Positions 47,060 through 56,589 of a DNA stretch of 64,000 nucleotides are shown here, piece by piece. The notes below the pieces were generated by a model that searched no databases, was not told the DNA's origin, and saw only the letters and a list, made by a program, of their open reading frames with translations. A program made the translations under genes and the position numbers. The stretch lies in the NCBI RefSeq assembly GCF_000743945.1, contig NZ_CP009238.1, positions 1,736,001-1,800,000 of the forward strand, in the 5' to 3' direction. The DNA comes from Basilea psittacipulmonis DSM 24701. Lineage in GTDB: Bacteria > Pseudomonadota > Gammaproteobacteria > Burkholderiales > Burkholderiaceae_B. Position 1 is the first letter of the stretch; the number at the start of each line of letters is the position of its first letter.

Positions 47060-50000
47060 AGATAAGTTACCCAGCGATATTATCGCTCGCGAAAAAGCAT
47101 TAAATCCAAGCAAATCTTTTATTGTTCAAGCACCCGCTGGATCAGGTAAAACGCATACATTGACGCATCGAATTTTAGCCCTTATTCCAACGGTTAAAAA
47201 GCCTGAAGAAATTCTCGCCATTACGTTTACCAACAAAGCCGCTAGCGAGATGCGTAGCCGTTTGATTAAAGAATTACGCGAAGGACAAAGTGAATTAGCG
47301 ATTAAAGCACGTGAGTATAGTCATGCCCAAAAGTGGGATTTAATCAATACGCCCAGTCGTCTCAACATTAAAACCATTGATGCGTTTTGTGCACAATTAG
47401 TCCGTAGTACACCGTTTATCTCTGGTGCAGGTGCGGCACCCACCCAAAGTGAAAATTTTCAAGTCTTATATGAAAACGCGATTAGACGTACTTTGGCTAA
47501 AAACAAAGACTATGTGATTCACTTTTTGAATTACATTGATAACAACATGAATTCAGCTATTCAGCTGTTGTCCGATATGTTAGGCAAACGTGATCAATGG
47601 ATTCATATCGTGTCGAATTCAGATGAATATATTGCAGATAAGCTGGTATTAATTTATGCCGAATATTTAAAATCTCATATCACGTTTGTTTCTCAAGCAT
47701 TAAGCAAACTTGATTTTCGATTTTTACATGAATGTGCTCAATACAGTATTGCTGCCAGTGAATATTTGGGCAATTCACCTCTTGCTTGGGATAAGCTTAA
47801 AAACTGGGACGGACGAGAACCTAAGCCTTTAAAACAAGGAAATATTGATTTTTCTGAATATCTGACATTCATTTATTTGGCCCATTTTTTAACTACAAAA
47901 ACTCACGCGATTAGAAAAACAGTCTCCAAAAAAGATGGTTTTCCATCAGCCAAAGAAGTGCCTCCTGGGCTTGAAGATAAGAAACAAACGTTTATCGAGT
48001 ACTTAGAGATATTAGCCACTCATGAGAATATCGTTCAGGCATTAACAGACCTCAAATTCATGCCCACGGAACCACCTTCTGAGCAAGTATTACATGATAT
48101 AGCCTATATTATGGACACATTAAAAGATGCTCATGAAGAACTACAAAAAGAATTTCAACGCACCTCAGAAGTTGACTTCCAAGAGATTGCTCTTCGTGCT
48201 ATTCAAGCTTTAAGTAGCGATGGCGAAACACCCACTGAACTCTTACTCAAAAAAGATCAACAGATCCAACATATTTTGATCGATGAATTCCAAGATACTA
48301 GCAAGTCACAAATGGATTTATTAAATCTATTAGTCAGTGGCTGGGATGGATCGCAAAACCGTACATTATTCTTAGTTGGCGATCCCATGCAATCTATCTA
48401 TCGCTTTAGAAAAGCTGAAGTTGGCTTGTTCTTAAAAGTTTGGCAAGAAAAACGTATTGGCAATGTATTTATCGAACCATTGTCTTTCGTGGAGAACTTC
48501 CGTAGTAGCCCAACTATTATTGATTGGGTGAATAAGACCTTTCAATCTGCTTTTCCTATCATCGACAATATCTCTACTGGTGCAATTCACTTTCACCGTT
48601 CCGTTGCCTTTAAAGAGGCAGAACCTACTGATCAAGTCGATATTCGCTTATATGCGGGTTATCAGGATAAGGGTGATGATCCTGAAAAAGCCACACAAGA
48701 AGCATTATTAGATTTATGCCAAACATTATCTTCTAAAAACAAATCAACCGCTATTTTGGTGCGTTCACGTACCCATATCACTCCCTTGTTACCTGAATTT
48801 CAAAAACGCGGGATACCGATTAATTGTGTTGATCTTTTAAGTCTTTGGGACTATCCTGAAGTGATTGATATCGTGCAACTGATCAAAGCGTTGGTACAAA
48901 TCAATGATCGTATCGCATGGGCTAGTTTATTGCGTTCGCCACTATGCGGTTTGGATATGGCCACGTTGACAAAATTATTAGACAACCACCATAATCCGTT
49001 TGCTGATCTGACTATTCCTAGTCTGTTATTCAGAACATTTAATGATCCTGATTCTTTCTTAAACCAGATTCCAAGCGATGTACGCAAACGTTTATTACGT
49101 TTTACTCATCTCATGTTAAGACAGTTAGAAGAAGATTCAGGCCTGCCCTTTTCCAGTCAGGTACTTAATCTTTGGCGAGCATTAGGTGGTGACATCATCT
49201 ACCCTGATGACAATGCACGCAACAATATTGAAGTAGTTTTGAAAATATTAGATTCACTCGCTCCTTATGGTGATTTAGATGTTCATGAATTTGAAAAAGC
49301 CGTAAAAGAACATCACGCATCTACCTTTGCACAAGACGGTGCCATCGAGATTATGACCATGCACAAATCCAAAGGCTTAGAGTTTGATCACGTGATTGTC
49401 TATGGTCTGGATCGTGGACAAAATCGTGGGGATTCGCCTATTGTTTACACCGATACATTAAGCACGGGTGAAATGATTGTTAGCCCCAAAAAGGCTTCTT
49501 TTGAAGAAGAGGGACCTGGATTTACAACACTAATTAAACGTAATGAAACACAACGTAATGAGTATGAAAAAATGCGTTTACTTTATGTTGCTTGTACTCG
49601 TGCAAAATCGCATTTACATATCTTTGCTTCAACTTTGTACAACGACAACCACGAAGAAGTCAAACAAAGTTCCTTATGGCACACCATTTCTGAGCATTTT
49701 AAAGAAGATGTTCAAATCGTACATATCAATCAAGACACAGAGGAGCTTCAAACATTACCTAACCATCATCTTATGGTTATTGATGATGCGTCCATTGAAA
49801 ACTCAGAAAGTGTTAATCAGCCTCAATACACGCATTTAACCAAAGCAGGCATTGATTTTCTAAACGAACAAAAATATCTACCCTATGAAGAGAAAGAATT
49901 AGACTCATTCTGGGGAAGTTTAAATTTTTCTTCTACACTGAAACCTCGTTCAAAACACTATTTACAAAAACAGCAAGCACATTTTGGTGAGGTATTCCAT

Positions 50001-50498
50001 CAATTTATGGAATGGATGGCTTTAGATAAAATGCAAGGATGGGATGAGCAACGAATTGATGACAGTTCCGATCTCATTGAAAAAACCTTGCACTTATACA
50101 AGGTCTCCGATAGAGTGATTAAAGACGCGGTATCAGAAATTCAAAAGTCACTAAAAGCGGCGATTTCACATCCTCAATTAAAAGAATGGATACAAACTAA
50201 AAACTGTATGCCTGAATGGTCGGTTTATACACAACACGACTCTCAAACCAAAAACCGAATCATTGATCTGTTGGTTTTAGATAAAGATGAAATTATTCTT
50301 TTAGATTACAAGACTGATGCACGATTAGAAAATGAATCCATTAGTGAATTTAAATCCAGACTCATCACGCGTTATAAAGAAAAAATGGCGGAGTATTTAG
50401 ATATTCTAAAACAGTACTACCCTAATATGCCCATCCGATCTTATTTATACGCCACTGCATTGTCACCAGAGGATGTATTGATCGAACTTAATGACTAA
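47052..50498 (+). CDS. addA: AddA-like UvrD-family helicase/exonuclease
   Basis: The 1148-residue protein is the motor subunit of the AddAB complex. Helicase motifs are complete: Walker A (APAGSGKTHTLTHR), motif Ia (TFTNKAASEMRSR), Walker B (ILIDEFQDTSKSQ), motif III (LVGDPMQSIYRFR), motif V (IMTMHKSKGLEFDHV) and motif VI (LLYVACTRAK). The C-terminal RecB-type nuclease domain has ...RIIDLLVLDKDEIILLDYKTD with the catalytic D and DYK residues. It starts within the last codons of addB. It ends 72 bp before the convergent gene at 50571. Confidence 0.93.
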   Translation: MSKDKLPSDIIAREKALNPSKSFIVQAPAGSGKTHTLTHRILALIPTVKKPEEILAITFTNKAASEMRSRLIKELREGQSELAIKAREYSHAQKWDLINTPSRLNIKTIDAFCAQLVRSTPFISGAGAAPTQSENFQVLYENAIRRTLAKNKDYVIHFLNYIDNNMNSAIQLLSDMLGKRDQWIHIVSNSDEYIADKLVLIYAEYLKSHITFVSQALSKLDFRFLHECAQYSIAASEYLGNSPLAWDKLKNWDGREPKPLKQGNIDFSEYLTFIYLAHFLTTKTHAIRKTVSKKDGFPSAKEVPPGLEDKKQTFIEYLEILATHENIVQALTDLKFMPTEPPSEQVLHDIAYIMDTLKDAHEELQKEFQRTSEVDFQEIALRAIQALSSDGETPTELLLKKDQQIQHILIDEFQDTSKSQMDLLNLLVSGWDGSQNRTLFLVGDPMQSIYRFRKAEVGLFLKVWQEKRIGNVFIEPLSFVENFRSSPTIIDWVNKTFQSAFPIIDNISTGAIHFHRSVAFKEAEPTDQVDIRLYAGYQDKGDDPEKATQEALLDLCQTLSSKNKSTAILVRSRTHITPLLPEFQKRGIPINCVDLLSLWDYPEVIDIVQLIKALVQINDRIAWASLLRSPLCGLDMATLTKLLDNHHNPFADLTIPSLLFRTFNDPDSFLNQIPSDVRKRLLRFTHLMLRQLEEDSGLPFSSQVLNLWRALGGDIIYPDDNARNNIEVVLKILDSLAPYGDLDVHEFEKAVKEHHASTFAQDGAIEIMTMHKSKGLEFDHVIVYGLDRGQNRGDSPIVYTDTLSTGEMIVSPKKASFEEEGPGFTTLIKRNETQRNEYEKMRLLYVACTRAKSHLHIFASTLYNDNHEEVKQSSLWHTISEHFKEDVQIVHINQDTEELQTLPNHHLMVIDDASIENSESVNQPQYTHLTKAGIDFLNEQKYLPYEEKELDSFWGSLNFSSTLKPRSKHYLQKQQAHFGEVFHQFMEWMALDKMQGWDEQRIDDSSDLIEKTLHLYKVSDRVIKDAVSEIQKSLKAAISHPQLKEWIQTKNCMPEWSVYTQHDSQTKNRIIDLLVLDKDEIILLDYKTDARLENESISEFKSRLITRYKEKMAEYLDILKQYYPNMPIRSYLYATALSPEDVLIELND

Positions 50499-50508
50499 CC
50501 TTAGGATT

Positions 50509-50550
50509 CATCCCCGACACTCGATTATTATGGTTAAAGTGTGGGGGATG
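50509..50550. other. Stable hairpin between convergent genes
   Basis: A 13-bp stem with one mismatch (CATCCCCGACACT at 50509-50521 with 50538-50550) and a 16-nt loop lies between the addA stop and the opposing gene. Neither strand has a T run after it, so it is not a classical intrinsic terminator, but its position suggests a role in ending or protecting the convergent transcripts. Confidence 0.4.
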
Positions 50551-50570
50551 AGGGTAAAAACTTTACGTTC

Positions 50571-51017
50571 TTAATTAGCAGACGTATCTGTGTTTTCAAC
50601 ACTTTCCTTTCCAGGTTTATTCATGAAGAATAAAATAATCCATCCGATCGGTGCTAGGAAAAAAGAGCAAGTATAAGAAGTGGCAAAAATAAGATATTTA
50701 AACAATATTTTCTTGAAAATAGCATCGAAAATACCGTTATGCACAACAACAACTCCTGAAAGAAATGAGGTTATCGCATCAACAACAAGATCGCAAACAA
50801 ATCTTGCATAAGGATATACTAAAGAAAGTATGATACTCACCACAAAAAAAGCTAGTAAAAAGAACCATGGAAAAGCTCCATTATTTTTTATACTCAAATA
50901 TATAGCCATTATATTGATTACCGCCGACATAATTAATGCGACAATCAAGTGCTTTTTATAATAACTAGGCGATAAACCAAAAATAGTTCTATTTAAAATA
51001 TTGACAACGACATTCAT
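50571..51017 (-). CDS. Small polytopic membrane protein of unknown function behind a slippage-prone promoter
   Basis: The product has 148 residues from MNVVVNILN (51017), chosen because GGGG lies six bases upstream; the frame is open back to 51047. About four hydrophobic segments are seen (around IVALIMSAVINIMAIYL, FFLLAFFVVSIILSLV, a third weak one, and TSYTCSFFLAPIGWIILFF) and a short hydrophilic Ser/Thr/Glu tail. No family is recognised. It lies downstream of earP on the same strand, but a consensus -35 box overlaps the earP stop, so it appears to have its own promoter, with a C9 tract in the spacer. Confidence 0.65.
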   Translation of the reverse strand: MNVVVNILNRTIFGLSPSYYKKHLIVALIMSAVINIMAIYLSIKNNGAFPWFFLLAFFVVSIILSLVYPYARFVCDLVVDAITSFLSGVVVVHNGIFDAIFKKILFKYLIFATSYTCSFFLAPIGWIILFFMNKPGKESVENTDTSAN

Positions 51018-51053
51018 CAGTAACCCCATAAATATTTTATAAAACAATGAGCT

Positions 51054-51081
51054 ACTGTAGCATAGGGGGGGGGTATGTCAA
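51054..51081 (-). promoter_or_regulatory. Putative phase-variable promoter (poly-C spacer)
   Basis: On the minus strand TTGACA (51081-51076, perfect -35, overlapping the earP stop TGA) and TACAGT (51059-51054, 4/6 match to the -10) are separated by 16 bp that include nine consecutive C (51073-51065). One extra C would give the optimal 17-bp spacing. Neisserial porA and opc promoters use the same layout for slipped-strand phase variation. Confidence 0.55.
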
Positions 51082-52145
51082 GATTTTTGTAAACATTCAA
51101 TTAACTGTGTGGTTAAATCTTTTTGGGTGCTTAATGTATGACGATAGTCGGTGAGTTGTTTCTCCCAGTGTGCATACATTGCATCGTCCCAAACAAAGTT
51201 ATCTCCAATGTTCCACGACAAAAATTGTTTTTGAATGCGTTCGTCAAATGAAGTGGTCGCTAACCACGCTTTAAGTTTTTCAATATGCGTTTGTTCAGAT
51301 TGAGGGTAGATATGCCATAAGAAAGGTTTACCCGCCCAAATCGCCCGTACAAAGCTGTCTTCACCACGAATAAAATTAAAACCACAGTATTGTAATAATT
51401 CATCAAAATCAGATTGTGAGACAAAAGGAATCGGGCATATCTGTGGATGAAAAGCGTCTAACTGCGGTGCTAGCAATATCACGTCTTTGGGTAAGCTTTC
51501 TAATAATGAATGAATCGGTGCATGAGTATAGGCAAAGTAAAAAAACAAACGTTTACCTTGAGCTTTTAGATCACGAAGACGTTCTGCTAAACCAAGCTGT
51601 GAAGCCAGTTTCAACGGTTTATCTGTTAAAGCATCTGACTCTCTAATTAAGCCTCCCGTGCGTGAATAAAATCCAGGGAAGAAAAAATATTTTTTTACAC
51701 CATTGGCTTGTGGCGAGGGTAACAGATGACAACTTTCCACCCATGATTCCGCACTCAAGTATTCCAAATTTACCCATGCTTTCGTATGGCCAGACATTTT
51801 GTCTAAATAAGGAGTAGGCAGTTCACAAGCAAAGGTTTCAATCACCCAAGTAGCGGGTATCAGCTGTTCTGCATCATTCCATGAAAAGACGAAAACACCA
51901 TGTTGTTGCGTATCCGAATAATCAGGTACGATTTTTTTTAAAGCATTCAAATCATCTACAAACAAACGAATGATGGGCTTTTCAGGATCAGACGAATCAT
52001 TTAATCTCAACGGCTGAGCGAAATGCTGAGATTGATTTTTTGATAAACGTTGATATAAGTCCTTTGCCAAACGCCAGCAAACACCGATATCGCCATAATT
52101 ATCAATCACTCGACAAAAAATATCTATCCGATGAAAATCACTCAT
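51078..52145 (-). CDS. earP: Protein-arginine rhamnosyltransferase EarP
   Basis: EarP transfers rhamnose from dTDP-rhamnose to Arg32 of elongation factor P. The 355-residue protein begins with the family signature IDIFCRVIDNYGDIGVCWR, including the catalytic Asp near residue 17, and has the C-terminal nucleotide-sugar site region FIRGEDSFVRAIWAGKPFLWHIYPQ. The substrate EF-P (53948) is encoded 1.8 kb upstream on the same strand and has the rhamnosyl-type KSGRN loop. EarP activates EF-P for rescue of ribosomes at polyproline. Separate transcription from the aminotransferase gene is suggested by the terminator at 52218. Confidence 0.95.
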   Translation of the reverse strand: MSDFHRIDIFCRVIDNYGDIGVCWRLAKDLYQRLSKNQSQHFAQPLRLNDSSDPEKPIIRLFVDDLNALKKIVPDYSDTQQHGVFVFSWNDAEQLIPATWVIETFACELPTPYLDKMSGHTKAWVNLEYLSAESWVESCHLLPSPQANGVKKYFFFPGFYSRTGGLIRESDALTDKPLKLASQLGLAERLRDLKAQGKRLFFYFAYTHAPIHSLLESLPKDVILLAPQLDAFHPQICPIPFVSQSDFDELLQYCGFNFIRGEDSFVRAIWAGKPFLWHIYPQSEQTHIEKLKAWLATTSFDERIQKQFLSWNIGDNFVWDDAMYAHWEKQLTDYRHTLSTQKDLTTQLIECLQKS

Positions 52146-52217
52146 GAAGCCAGTACCCTCTTTAATGGATATATCACACGATAAATGATCACTTTTGTTT
52201 ATCCAGTTTATAGGCGT

Positions 52218-52256
52218 AAAAAAGCCCGTTAAGGTTGGGACACCCTAACAGGCTTT
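52218..52256 (-). terminator. Rho-independent terminator after the aminotransferase gene
   Basis: A 15-bp stem with two G-T pairs (52221-52235 with 52242-52256) and a short loop is followed on the minus strand by six T. It starts 15 bp after the stop codon at 52271. Confidence 0.9.
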
Positions 52257-52270
52257 ACGATCTATCTCAT

Positions 52271-53461
52271 TCAGATCACTTCTTTTAACAAGGCACCTAG
52301 ACCTGCGATACCCTCATCTATTTTCTCTTTTGAGACGGTCACAAAACTTAAACGCATATTGTTCTTAGGTTTTATGGCCTGTGTATAAAAGGCTTCGCCT
52401 GGTACATATGCCACGCTTTTCTCTTCTACTGAACGTTTCAACAAGCTGGTCGTATCAACGTTTTCAGGCAAGGTTACCCATAAGAACATGCCCCCTTTAG
52501 GACGTGTCCAAGAAACGTTTTTAGGAAACTCCTTGTCCATTGCATTCAGCATATACTGGCATTGTGCCTGATATAGTGCCTGAATTTTAGGAATATGTGT
52601 TTTAAGAAAACCATCTTTGATCGTCTCATAAATCGCCATCTGATTAATGCTAGGCGAATGTAAATCGATCGCTTGTTTAATCTGAACTAATTTTGCAATG
52701 ATCTCTTTCGGTGCAATAATATAAGCCATTCTCAAGCCAGGTGCTAGGATTTTAGAGAAAGTTCCAAAGCGGATAACCGTCGCCCCTGCTTCTCTTCCTA
52801 ATTGCAATAAACTTGGCAAGGCCTCACCCTCATAACGAAGTTCACCATAAGGATCGTCCTCTACAATAGGAAGATGATGTTCTACAGCTTTTTTCACTAA
52901 ATCCTGTCGACGAGCCAAAGACAAGGTTCTACCAGTCGGATTTTGGAAATTCGGTAAGCAATAAATAAAACGCGCATTTTTTGCTTTTTCTGCCGTAATA
53001 CTTTCTGGTAACAAACCTTCATCATCCGTGCTGACGGTTTCATAATGAGGCTGGAATAAAGAAAAGGCCTGCAATGCCCCTAAATATGTAGGCGATTCAA
53101 CCAGTAATTTAGCACCTGGTTCCACAAAGCAATGTCCCAACATTTCAATGCCTTGCTGAGAGCCCGATACAACCAGCACTTCATCAACATCAACTTTAAC
53201 ACCTTTTTGTGTAAAATCTGCTGCAATCCATTCACGCAAAGGACGATAACCCTCACTTGGTCCATACTGAAGTGCCGCTAAAGGATAATCTTTCAATACC
53301 TTATCAAAAGAATCTTTAATCTCTTGGACAGGGAAACTTTTTGGAGAGGGCAAGCCACCTGCAAATGAGATCACTTTTGGTTGTTCTGTTACTTTTAGAA
53401 TTTCACGAATTACTGAACTACTTAACCCTTGAGCAGCTGTTGAAAATGTATAAGTATCCAT
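52271..53461 (-). CDS. PLP-dependent class I/II aminotransferase (2-aminoadipate/aromatic type)
   Basis: The 396-residue fold-type I aminotransferase resembles the catalytic part of the MocR/LysN/ARO8 group (2-aminoadipate, kynurenine or multi-substrate transaminases). The Schiff-base Lys lies in FGTFSKILAPGLRMAY. The PLP phosphate-binding SGSQQGIEM, the NFQNPTGRT motif and the EDDPYGELRYEG aspartate segment are all visible, as is the C-terminal Arg in NMRLSFV. No DNA-binding N-terminal domain is attached. The exact substrate cannot be fixed from sequence. It lies 11 bp before the start of the DUF423 gene's 3' end and may share its transcript. Confidence 0.88.
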   Translation of the reverse strand: MDTYTFSTAAQGLSSSVIREILKVTEQPKVISFAGGLPSPKSFPVQEIKDSFDKVLKDYPLAALQYGPSEGYRPLREWIAADFTQKGVKVDVDEVLVVSGSQQGIEMLGHCFVEPGAKLLVESPTYLGALQAFSLFQPHYETVSTDDEGLLPESITAEKAKNARFIYCLPNFQNPTGRTLSLARRQDLVKKAVEHHLPIVEDDPYGELRYEGEALPSLLQLGREAGATVIRFGTFSKILAPGLRMAYIIAPKEIIAKLVQIKQAIDLHSPSINQMAIYETIKDGFLKTHIPKIQALYQAQCQYMLNAMDKEFPKNVSWTRPKGGMFLWVTLPENVDTTSLLKRSVEEKSVAYVPGEAFYTQAIKPKNNMRLSFVTVSKEKIDEGIAGLGALLKEVI

Positions 53462-53472
53462 TTATTTACCTA

Positions 53473-53871
53473 CTATTTAAGTACCTGCTTTTTTCCAAGC
53501 AGTGTACCAATAAAAAAACAAAACCATGAGGCAATCAGACACACCCCACCAATAGGGGTGATCATGCCAACCCTTGGGGAGTCTAGCAAAACAATGGTAT
53601 ATAGACTTCCCGAAAAAATGAGCATTCCGATCATCGAAAAAATGGAAGCCCAACGGTATGCACGAGGGCAGATTTTGTCTGCTAACGCTGCAAATATTAA
53701 GAGTGCCATTCCATGTAAGAACTGATACTCAACGGCAGTATGCCAAATATCTATATAATAGGTTGCTTTTTCAGGATTGACAAGGTGTTTCAACCCATGT
53801 GCCCCAAAGGCACCTAATGCGACCCCCAATCCTAGAACCAAAGATCCAAAAGCAACAAAAAAACGACTCAA
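53473..53871 (-). CDS. DUF423 (YgdD-type) small membrane protein
   Basis: The 132-residue protein has four hydrophobic helices and the conserved start of the DUF423 family (VALGAFGAHGLK), with the later H-x-M-A motif (QFLHGMALLI) and the G-x(2)-L-F-SGSLY segment. The family is widespread and of unknown function, located in the inner membrane. It precedes the aminotransferase gene by 11 bp on the same strand and is likely in one operon with it. A terminator separates it from efp. Confidence 0.9.
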   Translation of the reverse strand: MSRFFVAFGSLVLGLGVALGAFGAHGLKHLVNPEKATYYIDIWHTAVEYQFLHGMALLIFAALADKICPRAYRWASIFSMIGMLIFSGSLYTIVLLDSPRVGMITPIGGVCLIASWFCFFIGTLLGKKQVLK

Positions 53872-53893
53872 GATTATCTCTCCCTTTGGTTCG

Positions 53894-53927
53894 TAAAAAA
53901 CAAAACGCGATGGGTATGCATCGCGTT
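53894..53927 (-). terminator. Rho-independent terminator of efp
   Basis: AACGCGATG (53904-53912) and CATCGCGTT (53919-53927) form a perfect 9-bp stem with a 6-nt loop, followed on the minus strand by TTGTTTTTT. It starts 21 bp after the efp stop. Confidence 0.9.
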
Positions 53928-53947
53928 CGTTTCAATCTCTCTATTCT

Positions 53948-54502
53948 TTACACACGACTGCGATATTCGTTAGTACGCGTATCAATCTCAATCTTGTCGC
54001 CAATATTGCAGAATAAAGGTACTTGTAATTCAAAACCTGTGTTGATTTTGGCAGGCTTCATTACTTTACCAGATGTATCACCTTTTACAGCAGGTTCTGT
54101 ATAAGTGATCTCGCGAACAATGATCGTTGGCATTTCAACAGAGATCGCACGACCTTCGTAGAATACCACTTCAACTGTCATCCCTTCTTCTAGGAAATTC
54201 AATGCATCGCCCATGCTATCAGCTTCTACTTCATACTGATTGTACTCTTCATCCATAAAGACATACATAGGATCGGCAAAGTATGAGTATGAACATTCTT
54301 TCTTATCTAAAACGATCACATCAAACTTTTCATCTGCTTTAAATACTGTTTCACTGCCTGAACCAGTCAAAAGGTTTTTAAATTTTACTTTTACAACTGC
54401 CGCGTTACGACCAGATTTATTGTATTCTGCTTTTTGGACAACCAATGGCTGACCATCAACCATGGCTACATTACCCACACGCAATTCCTGAGCGGTTTTC
54501 AT
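53948..54502 (-). CDS. efp: Elongation factor P, rhamnosylated-arginine type
   Basis: EF-P binds stalled ribosomes at consecutive prolines and stimulates peptide bond formation. The 184-residue protein has the three-domain length of the family. The domain-I loop reads [14 protein letters not shown], with Arg32 at the modified tip instead of Lys; this is the form modified by EarP, which is also encoded in the window (51078). It is monocistronic with a terminator. Confidence 0.97.
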   Translation of the reverse strand: MKTAQELRVGNVAMVDGQPLVVQKAEYNKSGRNAAVVKVKFKNLLTGSGSETVFKADEKFDVIVLDKKECSYSYFADPMYVFMDEEYNQYEVEADSMGDALNFLEEGMTVEVVFYEGRAISVEMPTIIVREITYTEPAVKGDTSGKVMKPAKINTGFELQVPLFCNIGDKIEIDTRTNEYRSRV

Positions 54503-54817
54503 TTAAATAAGCTCCAAGATAAAATATTTAAATAACAAAAAAAAGGATTTTACCATAAAACAAAGGTTTATAGGTTTTTCAAGAAGGATTCTCAGCCTCT
54601 TTTATCCCAACCAAACTGTTTAATCAAAATGCTGATAATCCACCACTACCTATGCTTTGGCCACTACCTCACGCCTTGACCACTACCCTTATCTATTTTC
54701 AACCATGGCCAACATTAATCAAGATCGGCTTGTTTACAGTTTTTTTTCGGATAAGGGCGTTTCGTCTTTCGCTTGTTTACGGCTTTTTAGTCCGACATCA
54801 TTAACGTTGGACATTCA
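54503..54817. other. Intergenic stretch between efp and the ETF-QO gene; no gene seen
   Basis: The sequence contains short repeated words (CCACTACC three times between 54641 and 54690; GCTTGTTTAC(G/A)G..TTTTTT twice near 54729-54785) but no ORF with a ribosome binding site. A T-rich run follows the repeated word. It should hold the efp promoter. Confidence 0.4.
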
Positions 54818-56446
54818 TTACATGCCCGAATAAACAGGTCCCTCACCACCTTGAGGTGCTTTCCAAGTGATGTTTTGACTCGGATCCTTAATATCACAGG
54901 TTTTACAATGCACACAATTTTGTGCATTAATTTGTAATTGTTTACCATCAGGGGTATCAATAAACTCATAAACCCCTGCAGGACAGAAACGTTCCTCTGG
55001 ACCATGATAAACCGCCCAATTAACCGTAATCGCTTTAGCAGGATCACTTAACACCAAGTGCACAGGCTCATTATCATCGTGATGCGTATTGGACAAAAAT
55101 ACAGAACTCGGACGATCAAAACTTAATACGCCATCGGGTTTAGGATATTGGATAGGCTGGCATTGTGAAGCGGGCAATAAACTTTCATAGTCCGCTTTTT
55201 TATTGTGAATGGTCCAAGGCATATTGCCTTTTAACAACCACTGTTCCACGCCTGTCATCAAAACGCCCACTGTACGCCCTTTTTTGAACCATTGTTTAAA
55301 ATTTCGTGCTTTATTCAACTCTGTATAAAGCCATGATTGTTTAAAGGCCTGTGTAAAATCCGTTAAATCCTCATGCTCACGATTTTCACTCAATGCTTTG
55401 GCAATCGACTCTGCAGCTAACATACCTGTTTTAATCGCTGCGTGACTACCTTTAATGCGTGAAACATTTAAAAACCCTGCTTCACAGCCCACCAACAAAC
55501 CGCCAGGGAACGTCGTTTTAGGCAATGATAATAAACCACCTGCTGTAATAGCTCTCGCACCATACGATAGGCGTTTACCTCCTTTTAACAGCTCAGCAAT
55601 TTTAGGATGTGTTTTATATCGCTGAAACTCTTCAAACGGCGATAACCATGTATTCTTATAATCCAAGCCTACGACCAAACCAATGGCTAACTTATTGTCT
55701 TTAAGATGGTAGATAAATCCACCTCCATAGGTGTCGCTATCCAAGGGCCAACCTGCTGTATGAATCACCTTGCCTGCTTCTGATTGTTGTGCAGGTATTT
55801 CCCAAAGTTCTTTAATGCCAATACTGTATGTTTGAGGATCGCTGTCTTTGTCTAATGAAAATTTTTGGATTAATTCTTTACCAAGCTGACCTCTTGAACC
55901 CTCGGCAAAAACAGTATATTTAGCTAATAAATTCATACCAGGTTGGTACATAGACGTAGGATTACCAGCCTTATCCAGCCCCATATCTCCTGTACCGACA
56001 CCGATCACTTTATCGCCATCATAAAGCACTTGAGTTGCTGCAAATCCTGGAAAAACATCGACCCCCAAGGCTTCAGCTTGTTCTCCCAACCACTTAACTA
56101 ACTCACCCAAACGCACAATATAATTGCCGTGATTTTTAAAACAGGCGGGCAAGAAAAACGATGGAGTCGCCTTACAACCATGCTGACTTAAAAAATAAAA
56201 CTCATCTTCTTTTACTGGAGTATTTAATGGAGCCGACTTTTCTTGGTAATCAGGAATTAGTTCTGACAAGGCTTTGGGGTCCATAATTGCACCAGACAAT
56301 ATATGTGCACCAACCTCAGATGCCTTTTCCAATACGCAAACATTGATGTCTGCATTTATTTGTTTTAAACGAATCGCTGTTGCTAAGCCTGCAGGACCTG
56401 CACCGACAACAACCACATCATATTCCATCGACTCACGTTGAGACAT
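54818..56446 (-). CDS. Electron transfer flavoprotein-ubiquinone oxidoreductase
   Basis: ETF-QO passes electrons from reduced ETF (fatty-acid and amino-acid oxidation) to ubiquinone at the inner membrane. From MSQRESMEYD (56446) the product has 542 residues; AAGGAG seven bases upstream decides this start over an ATG at 56476. The N-terminal FAD site is VVVVGAGPAGLATAIRLK, and the [4Fe-4S] ferredoxin motif is near the C-terminus (CVHCKTCDIKDP, with an earlier Cys in RFCPAGVYEF). The membrane-binding region lies between. No etfAB genes are in the window. It appears monocistronic. Confidence 0.95.
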   Translation of the reverse strand: MSQRESMEYDVVVVGAGPAGLATAIRLKQINADINVCVLEKASEVGAHILSGAIMDPKALSELIPDYQEKSAPLNTPVKEDEFYFLSQHGCKATPSFFLPACFKNHGNYIVRLGELVKWLGEQAEALGVDVFPGFAATQVLYDGDKVIGVGTGDMGLDKAGNPTSMYQPGMNLLAKYTVFAEGSRGQLGKELIQKFSLDKDSDPQTYSIGIKELWEIPAQQSEAGKVIHTAGWPLDSDTYGGGFIYHLKDNKLAIGLVVGLDYKNTWLSPFEEFQRYKTHPKIAELLKGGKRLSYGARAITAGGLLSLPKTTFPGGLLVGCEAGFLNVSRIKGSHAAIKTGMLAAESIAKALSENREHEDLTDFTQAFKQSWLYTELNKARNFKQWFKKGRTVGVLMTGVEQWLLKGNMPWTIHNKKADYESLLPASQCQPIQYPKPDGVLSFDRPSSVFLSNTHHDDNEPVHLVLSDPAKAITVNWAVYHGPEERFCPAGVYEFIDTPDGKQLQINAQNCVHCKTCDIKDPSQNITWKAPQGGEGPVYSGM

Positions 56447-56589
56447 GGAAACACTCCTTAAATAATAATTAAACAACCTTTTATTTTAACAAACCCATCT
56501 TCAATCCTCTTGATCTTTGAAGATTTACCAGTTTTTTCGATAAACAAAATTATGCTTCGACAACGACTTTGTTTAGATCAGAAACACCA

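Noticed and set aside
50509..50550. Classical intrinsic terminator after addA
   Set aside because: The hairpin is stable but has no T run on either strand, so it is listed only as a hairpin.
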